From a bacterium (GTDB lineage: Bacteria > Zhuqueibacterota > Zhuqueibacteria > Residuimicrobiales > Krinioviventaceae), in NCBI GenBank assembly GCA_024278645.1, contig JAJRST010000575.1, forward strand, positions 1 to 15,680: a DNA stretch of 15,680 bases, written 5' to 3'. The first letter of the stretch is position 1. Every line of letters starts with the position of its first letter. This document shows positions 1 to 7,148 of this stretch, piece by piece. The translations under genes and the position numbers were made by a program. The notes beneath the pieces were generated by a model. The model searched no databases. It had not been told where the DNA came from and saw nothing but the letters and a program-made list of their open reading frames with translations.

Positions 1-290
1 ACGATCTTTTGCGCCCGCGCCACGCGTTCCGGAAACAGATCGCAGACAGCGACGATTTCGGCGCCCTTTATGCGAGATAGATTGCGGACGTGCGATGTTC
101 CCATACCGCCGACGCCGACATAGCCAATGCGCACCTTGTCCAGTTTTGGTGCAATGAATAATTCAGCAGGCGTGGTCAGGCAGGGCGACGCCTTGGCGTT
201 GGCGGCGATGGCTGCAACGCCGAGACCGGCCGCGCCCAGCCTGATAAAATCACGCCGGTCCAGGGCTTTTTTACTGCTTTTTTGGCTCAT
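1..290 (-). CDS. Gfo/Idh/MocA-family oxidoreductase with Tat signal, N-terminal part (runs off the left edge)
   Basis: Only the first 96 codons are inside the window, read leftward from the ATG at 290; the reading frame stays open to base 1. The start is supported by GGAG at 297-300, six bases upstream. The N-terminus has a twin-arginine signal, RRDFIR at residues 12-17, followed by an Ala/Gly-rich hydrophobic stretch (about 18-34), so a folded, cofactor-loaded export substrate is expected. After it comes VRIGYVGVGGMG (residues 53-64), the first strand and glycine-rich loop of a Rossmann NAD(P)-binding fold, then EIVAVCD, a typical second strand. This matches Gfo/Idh/MocA dehydrogenases, which oxidise or reduce sugars and polyols; many FCB and planctomycete members carry Tat signals. 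The substrate cannot be told because the C-terminal half is missing. It lies 54 bases downstream of the GHMP sugar kinase gene and is probably co-transcribed with it. The family call is firm and the specific function unknown. Confidence 0.85.
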   Translation of the reverse strand, partial: MSQKSSKKALDRRDFIRLGAAGLGVAAIAANAKASPCLTTPAELFIAPKLDKVRIGYVGVGGMGTSHVRNLSRIKGAEIVAVCDLFPERVARAQKI

Positions 291-344
291 AACAGACTCC
301 ATTATTGTTATCGGGGTTTTATGTCCTCATTTACTTGATGCCTG

Positions 345-1412
345 CTAGTAAAGGTCGTCCACGGATACGCCGCGATCCACGCGGACAATGTACGCCCGGC
401 CTCCCTCCTTTTCGATGGCCTTGGCGACGCGTTGCGGATTTTCCGGAGCATAGGCGAACATGCAGCCGCCGCCGCCGGAGCCGTTTATTTTGGCGCCCAG
501 GGCGCCGGCATCCAGGGCGGCGTCGATCATGCGATCAATCTTTGGCGTGGATATTTTCAGCCCGTCGCGCAACTGCTCATGATGTTTATACAAAAGATGT
601 CCGAATTGCCGGTCGTCGAAATCTTCCTCCTTCATTAATGAATGAGCAACGTGCGTGAGTTGCCGGTTAAACACATTGGCTTTTAAAACCTCACGCTGGG
701 ACGCGCTCAACTTATCCGCAAAGGCGTCAATATCATCGACAGAAATCTCGTTGATATTATTACCGATAATCTCGAGTCCCTGCAGCGCGCCGTCCTTTAC
801 GCGCGCCAGAATGCCCTTGGTGTCCTTTGGCTCCAGGGAATCGCCGAGAACAAACGCGCCCAGCTCAACAGTCAGCTCCTCCGGGGCCTGGGAATCATTA
901 AAATCAATAAACTGCACGCCGCCGCAGGCCGTCGCATAATGATCCATCATGCCGCCGGGCTCCTCGAATTCCAGCACCTCCGCGCGATGCGCCAATTTGG
1001 CGATGACGCGAAGGTCGTTCGCCCTGTCGTCGTCGACCATTTTCAACAAAAAGGCGACCCAGGCGACGACCAACGCCGACGAGCTCGACGTCCCCGAATT
1101 AATGGGGATGTTGCCGCGTACAACGATCTCCACGGCCTGCTTTATATCGACACCGGCGCGCTGCAAAATATTCAAAACGCTCTTGTAATAATCACGCTCC
1201 TTGGAATAGGAGAGCGGGTACAACAGGGAAAAAACATCGTACTCGCTGATATCCGGCTGATAGATGCGAATCTTGTCGTCCGGCGACCGGCCGCCGGAAA
1301 CGCGGATGCGCAAATTTATGGCGGCGGTGATGACCGGCAATCCCAGGTAATCCTGGTGCTCTCCAAACAGACAAATACGTCCCGGCGCCGAAACGGCTAA
1401 TCTATTTGACAT
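345..1412 (-). CDS. Galactokinase-like GHMP sugar kinase
   Basis: A 355-residue cytoplasmic kinase of the GHMP superfamily, expected to phosphorylate a sugar at C1 with ATP. All three family motifs are visible: motif 1 GRICLFGEHQDYLG at residues 11-24, which keeps the GEHxDY sugar-binding signature of galactokinases; motif 2 PINSGTSSSSAL at 103-113, the phosphate-binding loop; and motif 3 KINGSGGGGC at 308-317. Asp157 in GGMMDH is placed like the catalytic Asp of galactokinase. The length is close to that of the family. The start at 1412 is chosen over an in-frame ATG at 1469 because AGGAG lies at 1423-1427, ten bases upstream, and because the predicted transcription start is at about 1467. 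It is the first gene of a leftward operon with a Tat-exported oxidoreductase. No galactose-1-phosphate uridylyltransferase is in the window, so the substrate could be galactose, fucose, arabinose, a heptose or another sugar. The family is clear and the substrate open. Confidence 0.88.
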   Translation of the reverse strand: MSNRLAVSAPGRICLFGEHQDYLGLPVITAAINLRIRVSGGRSPDDKIRIYQPDISEYDVFSLLYPLSYSKERDYYKSVLNILQRAGVDIKQAVEIVVRGNIPINSGTSSSSALVVAWVAFLLKMVDDDRANDLRVIAKLAHRAEVLEFEEPGGMMDHYATACGGVQFIDFNDSQAPEELTVELGAFVLGDSLEPKDTKGILARVKDGALQGLEIIGNNINEISVDDIDAFADKLSASQREVLKANVFNRQLTHVAHSLMKEEDFDDRQFGHLLYKHHEQLRDGLKISTPKIDRMIDAALDAGALGAKINGSGGGGCMFAYAPENPQRVAKAIEKEGGRAYIVRVDRGVSVDDLY

Positions 1413-1422
1413 GATCACTTTT

Positions 1423-1427
1423 CTCCT
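1423..1427 (-). promoter_or_regulatory. Ribosome-binding site fixing the GHMP kinase start
   Basis: The leftward strand reads AGGAG ten bases before the ATG at 1412. No comparable site precedes the in-frame ATG at 1469, which would add an atypical basic N-terminus. Confidence 0.7.
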
Positions 1428-1474
1428 GTGTGCGTTTTTCCTGGTTGCATCTTTTACACGGTGTTGCATTTCTC

Positions 1475-1503
1475 AAAATAAATAATTAATCTCATAGTGT
1501 CAA
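1475..1503 (-). promoter_or_regulatory. Sigma70-type promoter of the GHMP kinase operon
   Basis: On the leftward strand a perfect -35 box TTGACA (1498-1503) is followed by a 17-base spacer and TATTTT (1475-1480, four of six consensus bases). Transcription would start near 1467, giving a leader of about 55 bases before the kinase ATG at 1412. The box spacing and the AT-rich surroundings support it. It sits in the 128-base divergent gap shared with aat. Confidence 0.65.
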
Positions 1504-1540
1504 ATAATCAATACACTTGGAATAAAATAAAAAATGCTCC

Positions 1541-2233
1541 ATGCCTATTTTTCAGTTGACAGATGACCTGGTTTTTCCGCATCCCGATTTTGCCGAGGAC
1601 GGCTGGCTTGCCGTCGGCGGCGACTTGCGGCCGGAACGGCTGTTGCTGGCCTACCGCAGCGGCATCTTTCCGTGGCCCGAAGGCGAGGGGTCGCCCATTT
1701 ACTGGGCGTCGCCCGATCCGCGCACCGTGCTGTTTCTGGAAAAGTACAAACCGTCGAAACGGCTGCTGCGAATAATCAAACAAAATCGATTCGTCATTAC
1801 CATGGATGAACAGTTTGCGCAAGTCATTCGCCACTGCGCGGCAATACCCAGAGTCGGCCAAAACGGCACCTGGCTCACCGGCGAAATGGTGCGCGCCTAC
1901 ATCCGAATGCATAAACTCGGTTTTGCGCATTCGGTCGAAGCCCACCTGGACGGTCGTCTTGTCGGCGGGCTGTACGGCCTCTCTCTCGGCGGCGTTTTCT
2001 TCGGCGAATCCATGTTTCATCTTGTCAACAACGCCTCAAAGGCGGCCTTTCATGTCCTCGTTCAGCGGCTCGGGCAATGGGATTTCGATTTCATCGACGC
2101 CCAGGTGGCGACGCCGCATTTGCTCGCCTGGGGCGCGCAAGAGATCGACAGATCGACCTACCTTTCCATCCTCTCCAGGGCGTTGCAAAAAAGAACGCGT
2201 ATAGGAAAATGGCGCGTTAATCACCGGAGATAA
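1541..2233 (+). CDS. aat: Leucyl/phenylalanyl-tRNA-protein transferase
   Basis: This cytoplasmic enzyme transfers Leu or Phe from aminoacyl-tRNA to proteins that begin with Arg or Lys, creating N-degrons for ClpS/ClpAP-type proteolysis. At 230 residues it matches the usual length (about 234 in E. coli) and shows the family's conserved blocks: GWLAVGGDL (21-29), SGIFPW (40-45), YWASPDPR (54-61), GTWLT (109-113), GFAHSVEAH (127-135), LVGGLYG (140-146), GESMFH (155-160) followed by NASKAA, and a FIDAQ segment (184-188). The start at 1541 is the only plausible one: the in-frame sequence upstream reaches a TAA at 1523, and residue 1 aligns with the family N-terminus. No Shine-Dalgarno sequence is visible, so initiation may be weak or nearly leaderless. 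It is the only rightward gene here and is divergent from the GHMP kinase. The 131 bases between its stop and the convergent CotH gene show no clear terminator hairpin. ClpS and ClpA are not in view. Confidence 0.96.
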   Translation: MPIFQLTDDLVFPHPDFAEDGWLAVGGDLRPERLLLAYRSGIFPWPEGEGSPIYWASPDPRTVLFLEKYKPSKRLLRIIKQNRFVITMDEQFAQVIRHCAAIPRVGQNGTWLTGEMVRAYIRMHKLGFAHSVEAHLDGRLVGGLYGLSLGGVFFGESMFHLVNNASKAAFHVLVQRLGQWDFDFIDAQVATPHLLAWGAQEIDRSTYLSILSRALQKRTRIGKWRVNHRR

Positions 2234-2364
2234 ATTTACAAAGGGGTTGCCAACACTTCAAGTCATCTGTCTCTCCCGTCTTGTCGCCGCCGCCCTGCCA
2301 TAACAGTTATCTAAAAGGAAGGATTTTTTCAGAAGATTCTTACGCTAGATCAAGATACAAAAAT

Positions 2365-4635
2365 TTATTTCAGAAGCAACATTTTCCTGATCTCTGTTGC
2401 AAAGAAAAAAGTATTTTCAATGCCAAGTTGAACCATATAAACGCCGCCGGCCACGGGGCGATCGCTTTCATCCCTGCCGTCCCAAATCGCCTTGTAGCGA
2501 CCGGGCGAATAATGCGACGCGGCCAAAACCCGCACGAGCCGACCCGCAACATTATAAATACGCAGAGCGATAAATGCCGACGTCGGCACGTCAAAACGGA
2601 TGACCGTCTCGCTGTTGAACGGATTCGGATAATTGTTGTAAAGCTTGAAAGCCCGGGCTTGTGCGACAGGCGTTCTCGATTGAACGCTTGTCGCCGTGGG
2701 CAGGTTGGCGTCGATCCACAGAATTCGCTGTTCAATCCACCATTTCAAATAATCGGTTTCGTCCCGATAGCCGTGAAAAGTTCGGAATATTTTTGGCACG
2801 GGCCAAAAACCGTCGCCCCTGGCCTTTGGCTCGCCCGGACCTGTCCAGAGATAAAAATTTCGTTGTTGCGCTTCATCCAGCGTATCGGCCACGGCGTCGA
2901 TAAAACGATGGATGCGTTCAATGTCCAGTACATCCGTGCGCAACCGGCGCCAACGCTGCAACATGGCCCGGTTAAAGGCGGGTTCCCGAAAAAGCCGCAG
3001 CCACCAGAACGGCGTCTGGGCGCCGTCTTTCTTGGCAATGATCTGCTCCCCAACGGACAACTCCTCGATCATCCATCCATCCGTATCCTCGCCGTCGTAA
3101 TAATTGGCCAGGCCAAAAGCGAGATTAAAGTCCCAAACCGGCCCGGCATACAAACGATCGTCGACGCTCGTTTTGTCCTTGTACAAAAAAGTGCTCAGTC
3201 GGTAGGCGTCGACATTCTTTGCCAATTCGTTGATAATAAAAAAATCGATGAATGAATCGATGTTGATCAAAGAAGGGTAGCCCGAGGCGACGTCCGTCCA
3301 ATCGTCGCTGTGCATCTTTTCTTCAAAACCGTAAATGTAAGATTGAATGTATTCTTTTTGCGCCTCGGTGATTTTATCGGCCGCGGGATAATGATATTGA
3401 AAGTGAATCAACTTGCGCGTCGCATTTGGCGCTCGATATTTGGAGACAAAGCTGTTCGAGTCGTTCCAGTGCTTGTCGATTTTTATGATATAGCCGCCGG
3501 TGAGGTCGTCGCCCGCCATGTCGGTCGAGTCCAATCTGGCGATGTCCACGCGGTGTTTATCGCGTTTTATTTTTTCCATGAGAACGTAGACGCCCCGGTA
3601 TTCTCCGTTTAGAAACAATTCACAGTATTGGGTTCGCGAGGCGTATCGCCCCATGCGCAGAGCGAGATCGTATGCAAGCACGTTGCGCATCAACGACTTG
3701 TCGATATAGGGCGCGTTGAGGATCCAGTCGTTTTCGGCCGGCAGGCCCATGAGAGCGACGTTCCGGTTTTCGCCGGATTCATATCGAGTCTCGACATTGT
3801 ATTGTTTTTTGCGCCAGGAGGAAGAGCTTGATCCGCGCACTTCGATGCCGATATCGCCGTCGTAATTGTTGCGCTCGCCGAAAACCGAATGCTGCGCGCC
3901 GACGCCATGATAAACGACGCCCATTTTGGCGGCAATTCGCTGACCGGCAGGAATTTGCTCACTGTCCGCCTCAATAAATACCAGCGGCAGATTGGACGCT
4001 TCAAAGTCCCGCAACGGATCTTTCGTGGAAAGCAGCTCGACGTTGATGAGAAAATCGGAACTGTTGACGGCGCGGTTCAACCCCTGGACGGCGAGAAGAT
4101 TGGCCCCGTTTTTTAACCGATCCCGATAAAAGGTGATGTCAAACTCCTCCGGCTCGTCAGCGTCATGCTCATCCGTGGCCGCGGCATTCCAGATCAGTTG
4201 CTTGGGCGCGTTGTCCTGCGCGACAAAAACGCCGTTCAACCAGACGGCAAAGCCGTCGTCATAGCGGACGCGCAGCATGAGACGACCGATGCCGTTGAGG
4301 AGAGAGTCGGACAGCGTAAAGGGGATGCGCACAAAACAGCCCGGGGTAGGATTTTCACCGGATTCATGCATATCCGAACGCACATCGAGGGAGATATAAT
4401 CGTTATAATAGCCATCCAGGTCATAACCGACGCCGCCCGGGGCGCCGGTAACAATGCGCCACTGTGAATCGTCGAACGATAACGATTTATGCCAGAGATA
4501 GGAGATCGCCTCCTTTGGCGTCAACACGCGCTTTGCCGCAGTTTCCGGCACAATAACCGTGGGGCTGGCCTCGATCGATAAAAAAAAGACGACAATGAAA
4601 AACAAGGGGAGTTGATAACGTAATGAAAGCATCAT
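2365..4635 (-). CDS. Secreted CotH-kinase family protein with T9SS sorting domain (downstream copy)
   Basis: A 756-residue exported protein. Residues 1-23 form a hydrophobic signal peptide. Residues about 53-205 make a beta-rich, galactose-binding-like domain, marked by VTGAPGGVGY, RYDDGFAVWLNG and the closing SSDFLINVEL; this domain often precedes CotH modules. Residues about 255-520 are the CotH domain: IEVRGSSSSSWRKKQY, NDWILNAPYIDKS, LFLNGEYRGVYVLMEKIK, and GPVWDFNLAFG, whose Asp502 is the likely metal-binding acidic residue. CotH proteins are atypical protein kinases, first described for spore-coat phosphorylation. The C-terminus (about 665-756) is a Por/FlgD-like sorting domain starting NYPNPFN (668-674), with WDGRDESDRPVAGGVY and a terminal basic, hydrophobic segment, so export by T9SS and surface attachment are expected. 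It lies 33 bases downstream of its paralogue and shares exact 30-32-base stretches with it. The ribosome-binding site is poor, and a second ATG follows at 4632. The target protein is unknown. Confidence 0.9.
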   Translation of the reverse strand: MMLSLRYQLPLFFIVVFFLSIEASPTVIVPETAAKRVLTPKEAISYLWHKSLSFDDSQWRIVTGAPGGVGYDLDGYYNDYISLDVRSDMHESGENPTPGCFVRIPFTLSDSLLNGIGRLMLRVRYDDGFAVWLNGVFVAQDNAPKQLIWNAAATDEHDADEPEEFDITFYRDRLKNGANLLAVQGLNRAVNSSDFLINVELLSTKDPLRDFEASNLPLVFIEADSEQIPAGQRIAAKMGVVYHGVGAQHSVFGERNNYDGDIGIEVRGSSSSSWRKKQYNVETRYESGENRNVALMGLPAENDWILNAPYIDKSLMRNVLAYDLALRMGRYASRTQYCELFLNGEYRGVYVLMEKIKRDKHRVDIARLDSTDMAGDDLTGGYIIKIDKHWNDSNSFVSKYRAPNATRKLIHFQYHYPAADKITEAQKEYIQSYIYGFEEKMHSDDWTDVASGYPSLINIDSFIDFFIINELAKNVDAYRLSTFLYKDKTSVDDRLYAGPVWDFNLAFGLANYYDGEDTDGWMIEELSVGEQIIAKKDGAQTPFWWLRLFREPAFNRAMLQRWRRLRTDVLDIERIHRFIDAVADTLDEAQQRNFYLWTGPGEPKARGDGFWPVPKIFRTFHGYRDETDYLKWWIEQRILWIDANLPTATSVQSRTPVAQARAFKLYNNYPNPFNSETVIRFDVPTSAFIALRIYNVAGRLVRVLAASHYSPGRYKAIWDGRDESDRPVAGGVYMVQLGIENTFFFATEIRKMLLLK
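3089..3120. repeat. Exact 32-base match shared by the two CotH genes (copy 1)
   Basis: These 32 bases recur exactly at 5384-5415. They encode the conserved segment just after the catalytic-type WDFN motif (AFGLANYYDGED). Flanking bases differ on both sides. It is part of the duplicated coding sequence and not a separate element. Confidence 0.85.
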
Positions 4636-4668
4636 ATTTCTTTTTGGTGATTGCGCAATAGTTATCTT

Positions 4669-6942
4669 TTAGCGAATGAGCGCTATTTTTTTCGCCGCAA
4701 GGGATCGCCCGCTCAATTGCTGCACCGTGGCCAAAACCGTATAAACGCCGCTGGCCGCCAAAGCGCCCCATTCATCCCTGCCGTCCCATTGCACGGCATG
4801 GGCGCCGGCGTTGAATTGCCCGTCGCTTAATAGTCGCACTCGCACTCCCCTGACATTCAGGACTTCCAGGCGCACGTGCGCCGAGGTTGCAAGCTCGAAA
4901 CGAATCGTCGTCGTGGGATTGAAAGGATTCGGATAATTGGGAAGCAGCTCGAACGACTTGGGCCTCGCTTGAGCACTGCCGGACTCGACATCAGACAAGA
5001 GCATGATATTCTCGTCCATCCAGGCTATGCGGTCGCTGATCCAGCTTTTTAAATAATCAATCTCGTCCTGGTATGTTCGAAAAGTATAAAATATGCCGGG
5101 CACGGGCCAGAATCCCTCGCCCGGTTCGCCCGGCCCGGTCCAGATGGCAAAATTGCGATCCTTGGCTTCGTCGAGCGTATCGGCCACGGCGTCTATAAAG
5201 GCGTGTATGCGATTGACGTCCAGCACATTGCCGCGCAGCGCCACCCAACGCTGTTTTATGCGGTGGTTAAATGCCGGCTCCTGGAAAAGCCGCGCCCACC
5301 AAAAGGGGATCTGCCAGGGATCATTCCTGTCCCGAATATCTTGTCCAAACGACTGTTCATCCAGCATCCATCCGTCGGTATCTTCGCCGTCGTAATAATT
5401 GGCCAGGCCAAAAGCTAGGTTGAAATCCCATATCGGCCCCATTTTCAGGCGGCCATCCTTGCTGTCTTTATCTTTGTGAATAAAGGTGCTCAATCGGTAG
5501 CCGTCGACGTTTTTGTTCAGCTCGTTGATGATAAAAAAATCGACGAACGAATCCACATCGATCCACGCCGGGTAGCCGGTTTCGGGATCGGCGAAATCGT
5601 CGCTGAACATCATGTCCTCGAAAGCGAGAATGTGATTCTTAATATACGCTTTTTGCACGGGAAGGATGACGTCGTCCGCCGGGTAATGGTACTGGTAAAG
5701 TATTTTTCGATTCGTGCCGTTGAGCGGCAAGTACTTGGATTCAAAGCCGTCGTTGCCCCACTTGTCAATTTTAATGATATAGCCGCCGGTGAGGTCGTCG
5801 CCCTCGATGTCCGCCGAATCCAGCCGGGCGATATTGACGCGGTTTTTATCGCGCTTTATTTTCTCCATGAGAATATAGATGCCCATGTACTCGCCGTTGA
5901 GAAAAAGCTCGCAATAGCGGGTACGCGAGGCGTAATGGCCCATGCGGCGGGCGAGGTCGTAGGAAAGCACGTTGCGCAGGAAGGACTTGTCGATATAAGG
6001 CGCATTGAGAATCCAGTCGTTTTCGGCCGGCAACCCCATCAGCGAAATGTTTTTGTTCTCTCCGTTTTCCTCTCGTGTTTCAAAGCCATATTGCTTCTTT
6101 TTCCAGCTCCGGGAACTGGAGCCGCGCAGCTCGATGCCGACAACGCCATCATAGTCATTGAAAGGCTCGTCCAACCGGTGCGTCTGACCCACGCCATGGT
6201 AGATGATGCCCATCCGCGCCATTATTTTGGGTTCATTGGGTATCGGCTTGCCATCGGTATTGATAAAAACAAGCGGCAGGTTCGACTCTTCAAATTCGGC
6301 GAACGGCGTGCTTTGCCCCACCATTTCCACGTTGAACAAAAAGTCCGAGCTGGTCAGGCTGACATTCAAGGCCTGGACGGTCAGCAGGTTTGTTCCCATG
6401 TAAAGATTGCGGATGTATGGGCTGATATTGAACTCGTCCTGCCCGGCGGCCTCGTGGTTGCCCAATGCCGCAGAGTTCCACGAGAGATTGTTCGGAGCGT
6501 TTGCATCCGCAACGCGCACGCCGTTGAGAAAGACGGCAAACCCATCGTCATAACGGATGCGCAATTTGAGCGTGCCGATTTTATTGATGTCATCCGCCGT
6601 CAAATCGAACTTTATACGAATATAGCAGCTTGTATTGGGATTGCCGCCGCTTTCGTGCATATCAAAGCCGACGTCCAGGGAAATCAGGTCCTCATAGCCC
6701 GTGCCGTTCTCATAGCCGACGCCGCCCGGCGCGCCGGAGACAAGCGTCCAACCGCTGTCATCATAACCGACGTTTGTTCGCCACTCGTCGCCCATATCAA
6801 ACTTTGGAACGCGTACGCGCTTTTCATGGCTTTCGGCGAGTACTGTCCATTCGTCCTGCGCCAACAGCCGGGGAGATTTTAGCGGAATAAAGAAAAACAA
6901 GATCGTAAACAAAGCGCAGCAATATTTTTTCCAGGTTTTCAT
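4669..6942 (-). CDS. Secreted CotH-kinase family protein with T9SS sorting domain (upstream copy)
   Basis: A 757-residue paralogue of the next gene, with the same layout. A signal peptide covers residues 1-28 (basic start, hydrophobic core, ending LLAQ). A galactose-binding-like domain spans about 56-208, with VSGAPGGVGYENG, RYDDGFAVFLNG and SSDFLFNVEM. The CotH kinase domain spans about 262-525, with IELRGSSSRSWKKKQYG, NDWILNAPYIDKS, LFLNGEYMGIYILMEKIK, DLTGGYIIKIDK and GPIWDFNLAFG (Asp506, probable metal ligand). The sorting domain spans about 665-757 and opens with NYPNPFN (669-675), with WDGRDEWGALAASGVY near the end. The ATG at 6942 was chosen; a TTG at 6954 would add four residues. Neither has an ideal Shine-Dalgarno. 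It is the first gene of a two-gene unit with its own promoter (7023-7051) and is insulated from upstream transcription by the terminator at 7076-7115. Surface phosphorylation, or another nucleotide-dependent modification, is inferred from the family only. Confidence 0.9.
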   Translation of the reverse strand: MKTWKKYCCALFTILFFFIPLKSPRLLAQDEWTVLAESHEKRVRVPKFDMGDEWRTNVGYDDSGWTLVSGAPGGVGYENGTGYEDLISLDVGFDMHESGGNPNTSCYIRIKFDLTADDINKIGTLKLRIRYDDGFAVFLNGVRVADANAPNNLSWNSAALGNHEAAGQDEFNISPYIRNLYMGTNLLTVQALNVSLTSSDFLFNVEMVGQSTPFAEFEESNLPLVFINTDGKPIPNEPKIMARMGIIYHGVGQTHRLDEPFNDYDGVVGIELRGSSSRSWKKKQYGFETREENGENKNISLMGLPAENDWILNAPYIDKSFLRNVLSYDLARRMGHYASRTRYCELFLNGEYMGIYILMEKIKRDKNRVNIARLDSADIEGDDLTGGYIIKIDKWGNDGFESKYLPLNGTNRKILYQYHYPADDVILPVQKAYIKNHILAFEDMMFSDDFADPETGYPAWIDVDSFVDFFIINELNKNVDGYRLSTFIHKDKDSKDGRLKMGPIWDFNLAFGLANYYDGEDTDGWMLDEQSFGQDIRDRNDPWQIPFWWARLFQEPAFNHRIKQRWVALRGNVLDVNRIHAFIDAVADTLDEAKDRNFAIWTGPGEPGEGFWPVPGIFYTFRTYQDEIDYLKSWISDRIAWMDENIMLLSDVESGSAQARPKSFELLPNYPNPFNPTTTIRFELATSAHVRLEVLNVRGVRVRLLSDGQFNAGAHAVQWDGRDEWGALAASGVYTVLATVQQLSGRSLAAKKIALIR
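5384..5415. repeat. Exact 32-base match shared by the two CotH genes (copy 2)
   Basis: The partner of 3089-3120, in the same orientation and at the equivalent codons of the upstream CotH gene. Other shared exact stretches include about 30 bases around 3485-3514 and its counterpart near 5774-5803. Confidence 0.85.
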
Positions 6943-6950
6943 AGGATTTT

Positions 6951-6968
6951 TCAATTCTTCTTTGTCAT
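6951..6968 (-). other. Possible five-codon leader ORF before the CotH pair
   Basis: In the CotH leader, ATG ACA AAG AAG AAT TGA (6968 down to 6951) is preceded by AAAGGA (6974-6979) at a five-base spacing. This is the best ribosome-binding site in the leader. The small frame ends eight bases before the CotH ATG at 6942 and is out of frame with it. It could be a translational feeder or leader peptide, a sign that a one-base error splits the true N-terminus, or chance. Confidence 0.25.
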
Positions 6969-7022
6969 GTCAGTCCTTTAACGCCGCATATCACACAGCA
7001 TGTTCCCTGAAAAAGCAGCAAG

Positions 7023-7051
7023 AGTATAACGGATTCGCGCGGCAAAATCAA
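7023..7051 (-). promoter_or_regulatory. Sigma70-type promoter of the CotH gene pair
   Basis: The leftward strand carries TTGATT (7046-7051, four of six -35 bases), a 17-base spacer, then TATACT (7023-7028, five of six -10 bases). Transcription should start near 7016, leaving a leader of about 73 bases before the ATG at 6942. Its position just after the upstream operon's terminator fits an independent unit for the two CotH genes. Confidence 0.72.
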
Positions 7052-7075
7052 GAAAAAATCGGACTGAAAGAGAAT

Positions 7076-7115
7076 AAAAAAACCCTGGCAGAGTTGGAAC
7101 CCTGCCAGGGTTTTT
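7076..7115 (-). terminator. Intrinsic terminator of the receptor/PorV operon
   Basis: A perfect nine-base-pair GC-rich stem (CCCTGGCAG at 7083-7091 with CTGCCAGGG at 7102-7110) has a ten-base loop and is extended by A-T pairs. On the leftward strand a run of seven T follows the stem. It begins 34 bases after the stop of the sorting-domain protein gene at 7149. The flanking A and T runs make it usable in both directions, though no rightward gene reaches it. Confidence 0.92.
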
Positions 7116-7148
7116 CCATAAAAAGCCAGTTTGTGAAATTTTTTTGAC

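Noticed and set aside
1413..1469. An N-terminal extension of the GHMP kinase from the ATG at 1469.
   Set aside because: The added residues are basic and unlike the family N-terminus, the ATG coincides with the predicted transcription start, and AGGAG supports the ATG at 1412.
1464..1492. A possible rightward promoter for aat (TTGCAT-17-TAATCT).
   Set aside because: Only three of six consensus bases match in each box, so it is too weak to call; the aat promoter remains unidentified.
1508..2020. A leftward 170-codon frame overlapping aat.
   Set aside because: It is antisense to a clearly recognised aat gene and has no domain features.
2234..2364. A terminator between the convergent aat and CotH genes, for example around AGAAGATTCTT.
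   Set aside because: The inverted repeat is very short, AT-rich and lacks a proper following T run, so no intrinsic terminator is supported.
2281..3255. A 324-codon rightward reading frame.
   Set aside because: It lies mostly antisense to the CotH gene, gives low-complexity basic sequence with no family motifs, and has no ribosome-binding site. It is a shadow of the real frame.
5476..6882. A 468-codon rightward reading frame.
   Set aside because: It is fully antisense to the upstream CotH gene, whose domains, signal peptide and sorting motif are all recognisable. The long opposite frame reflects codon composition.
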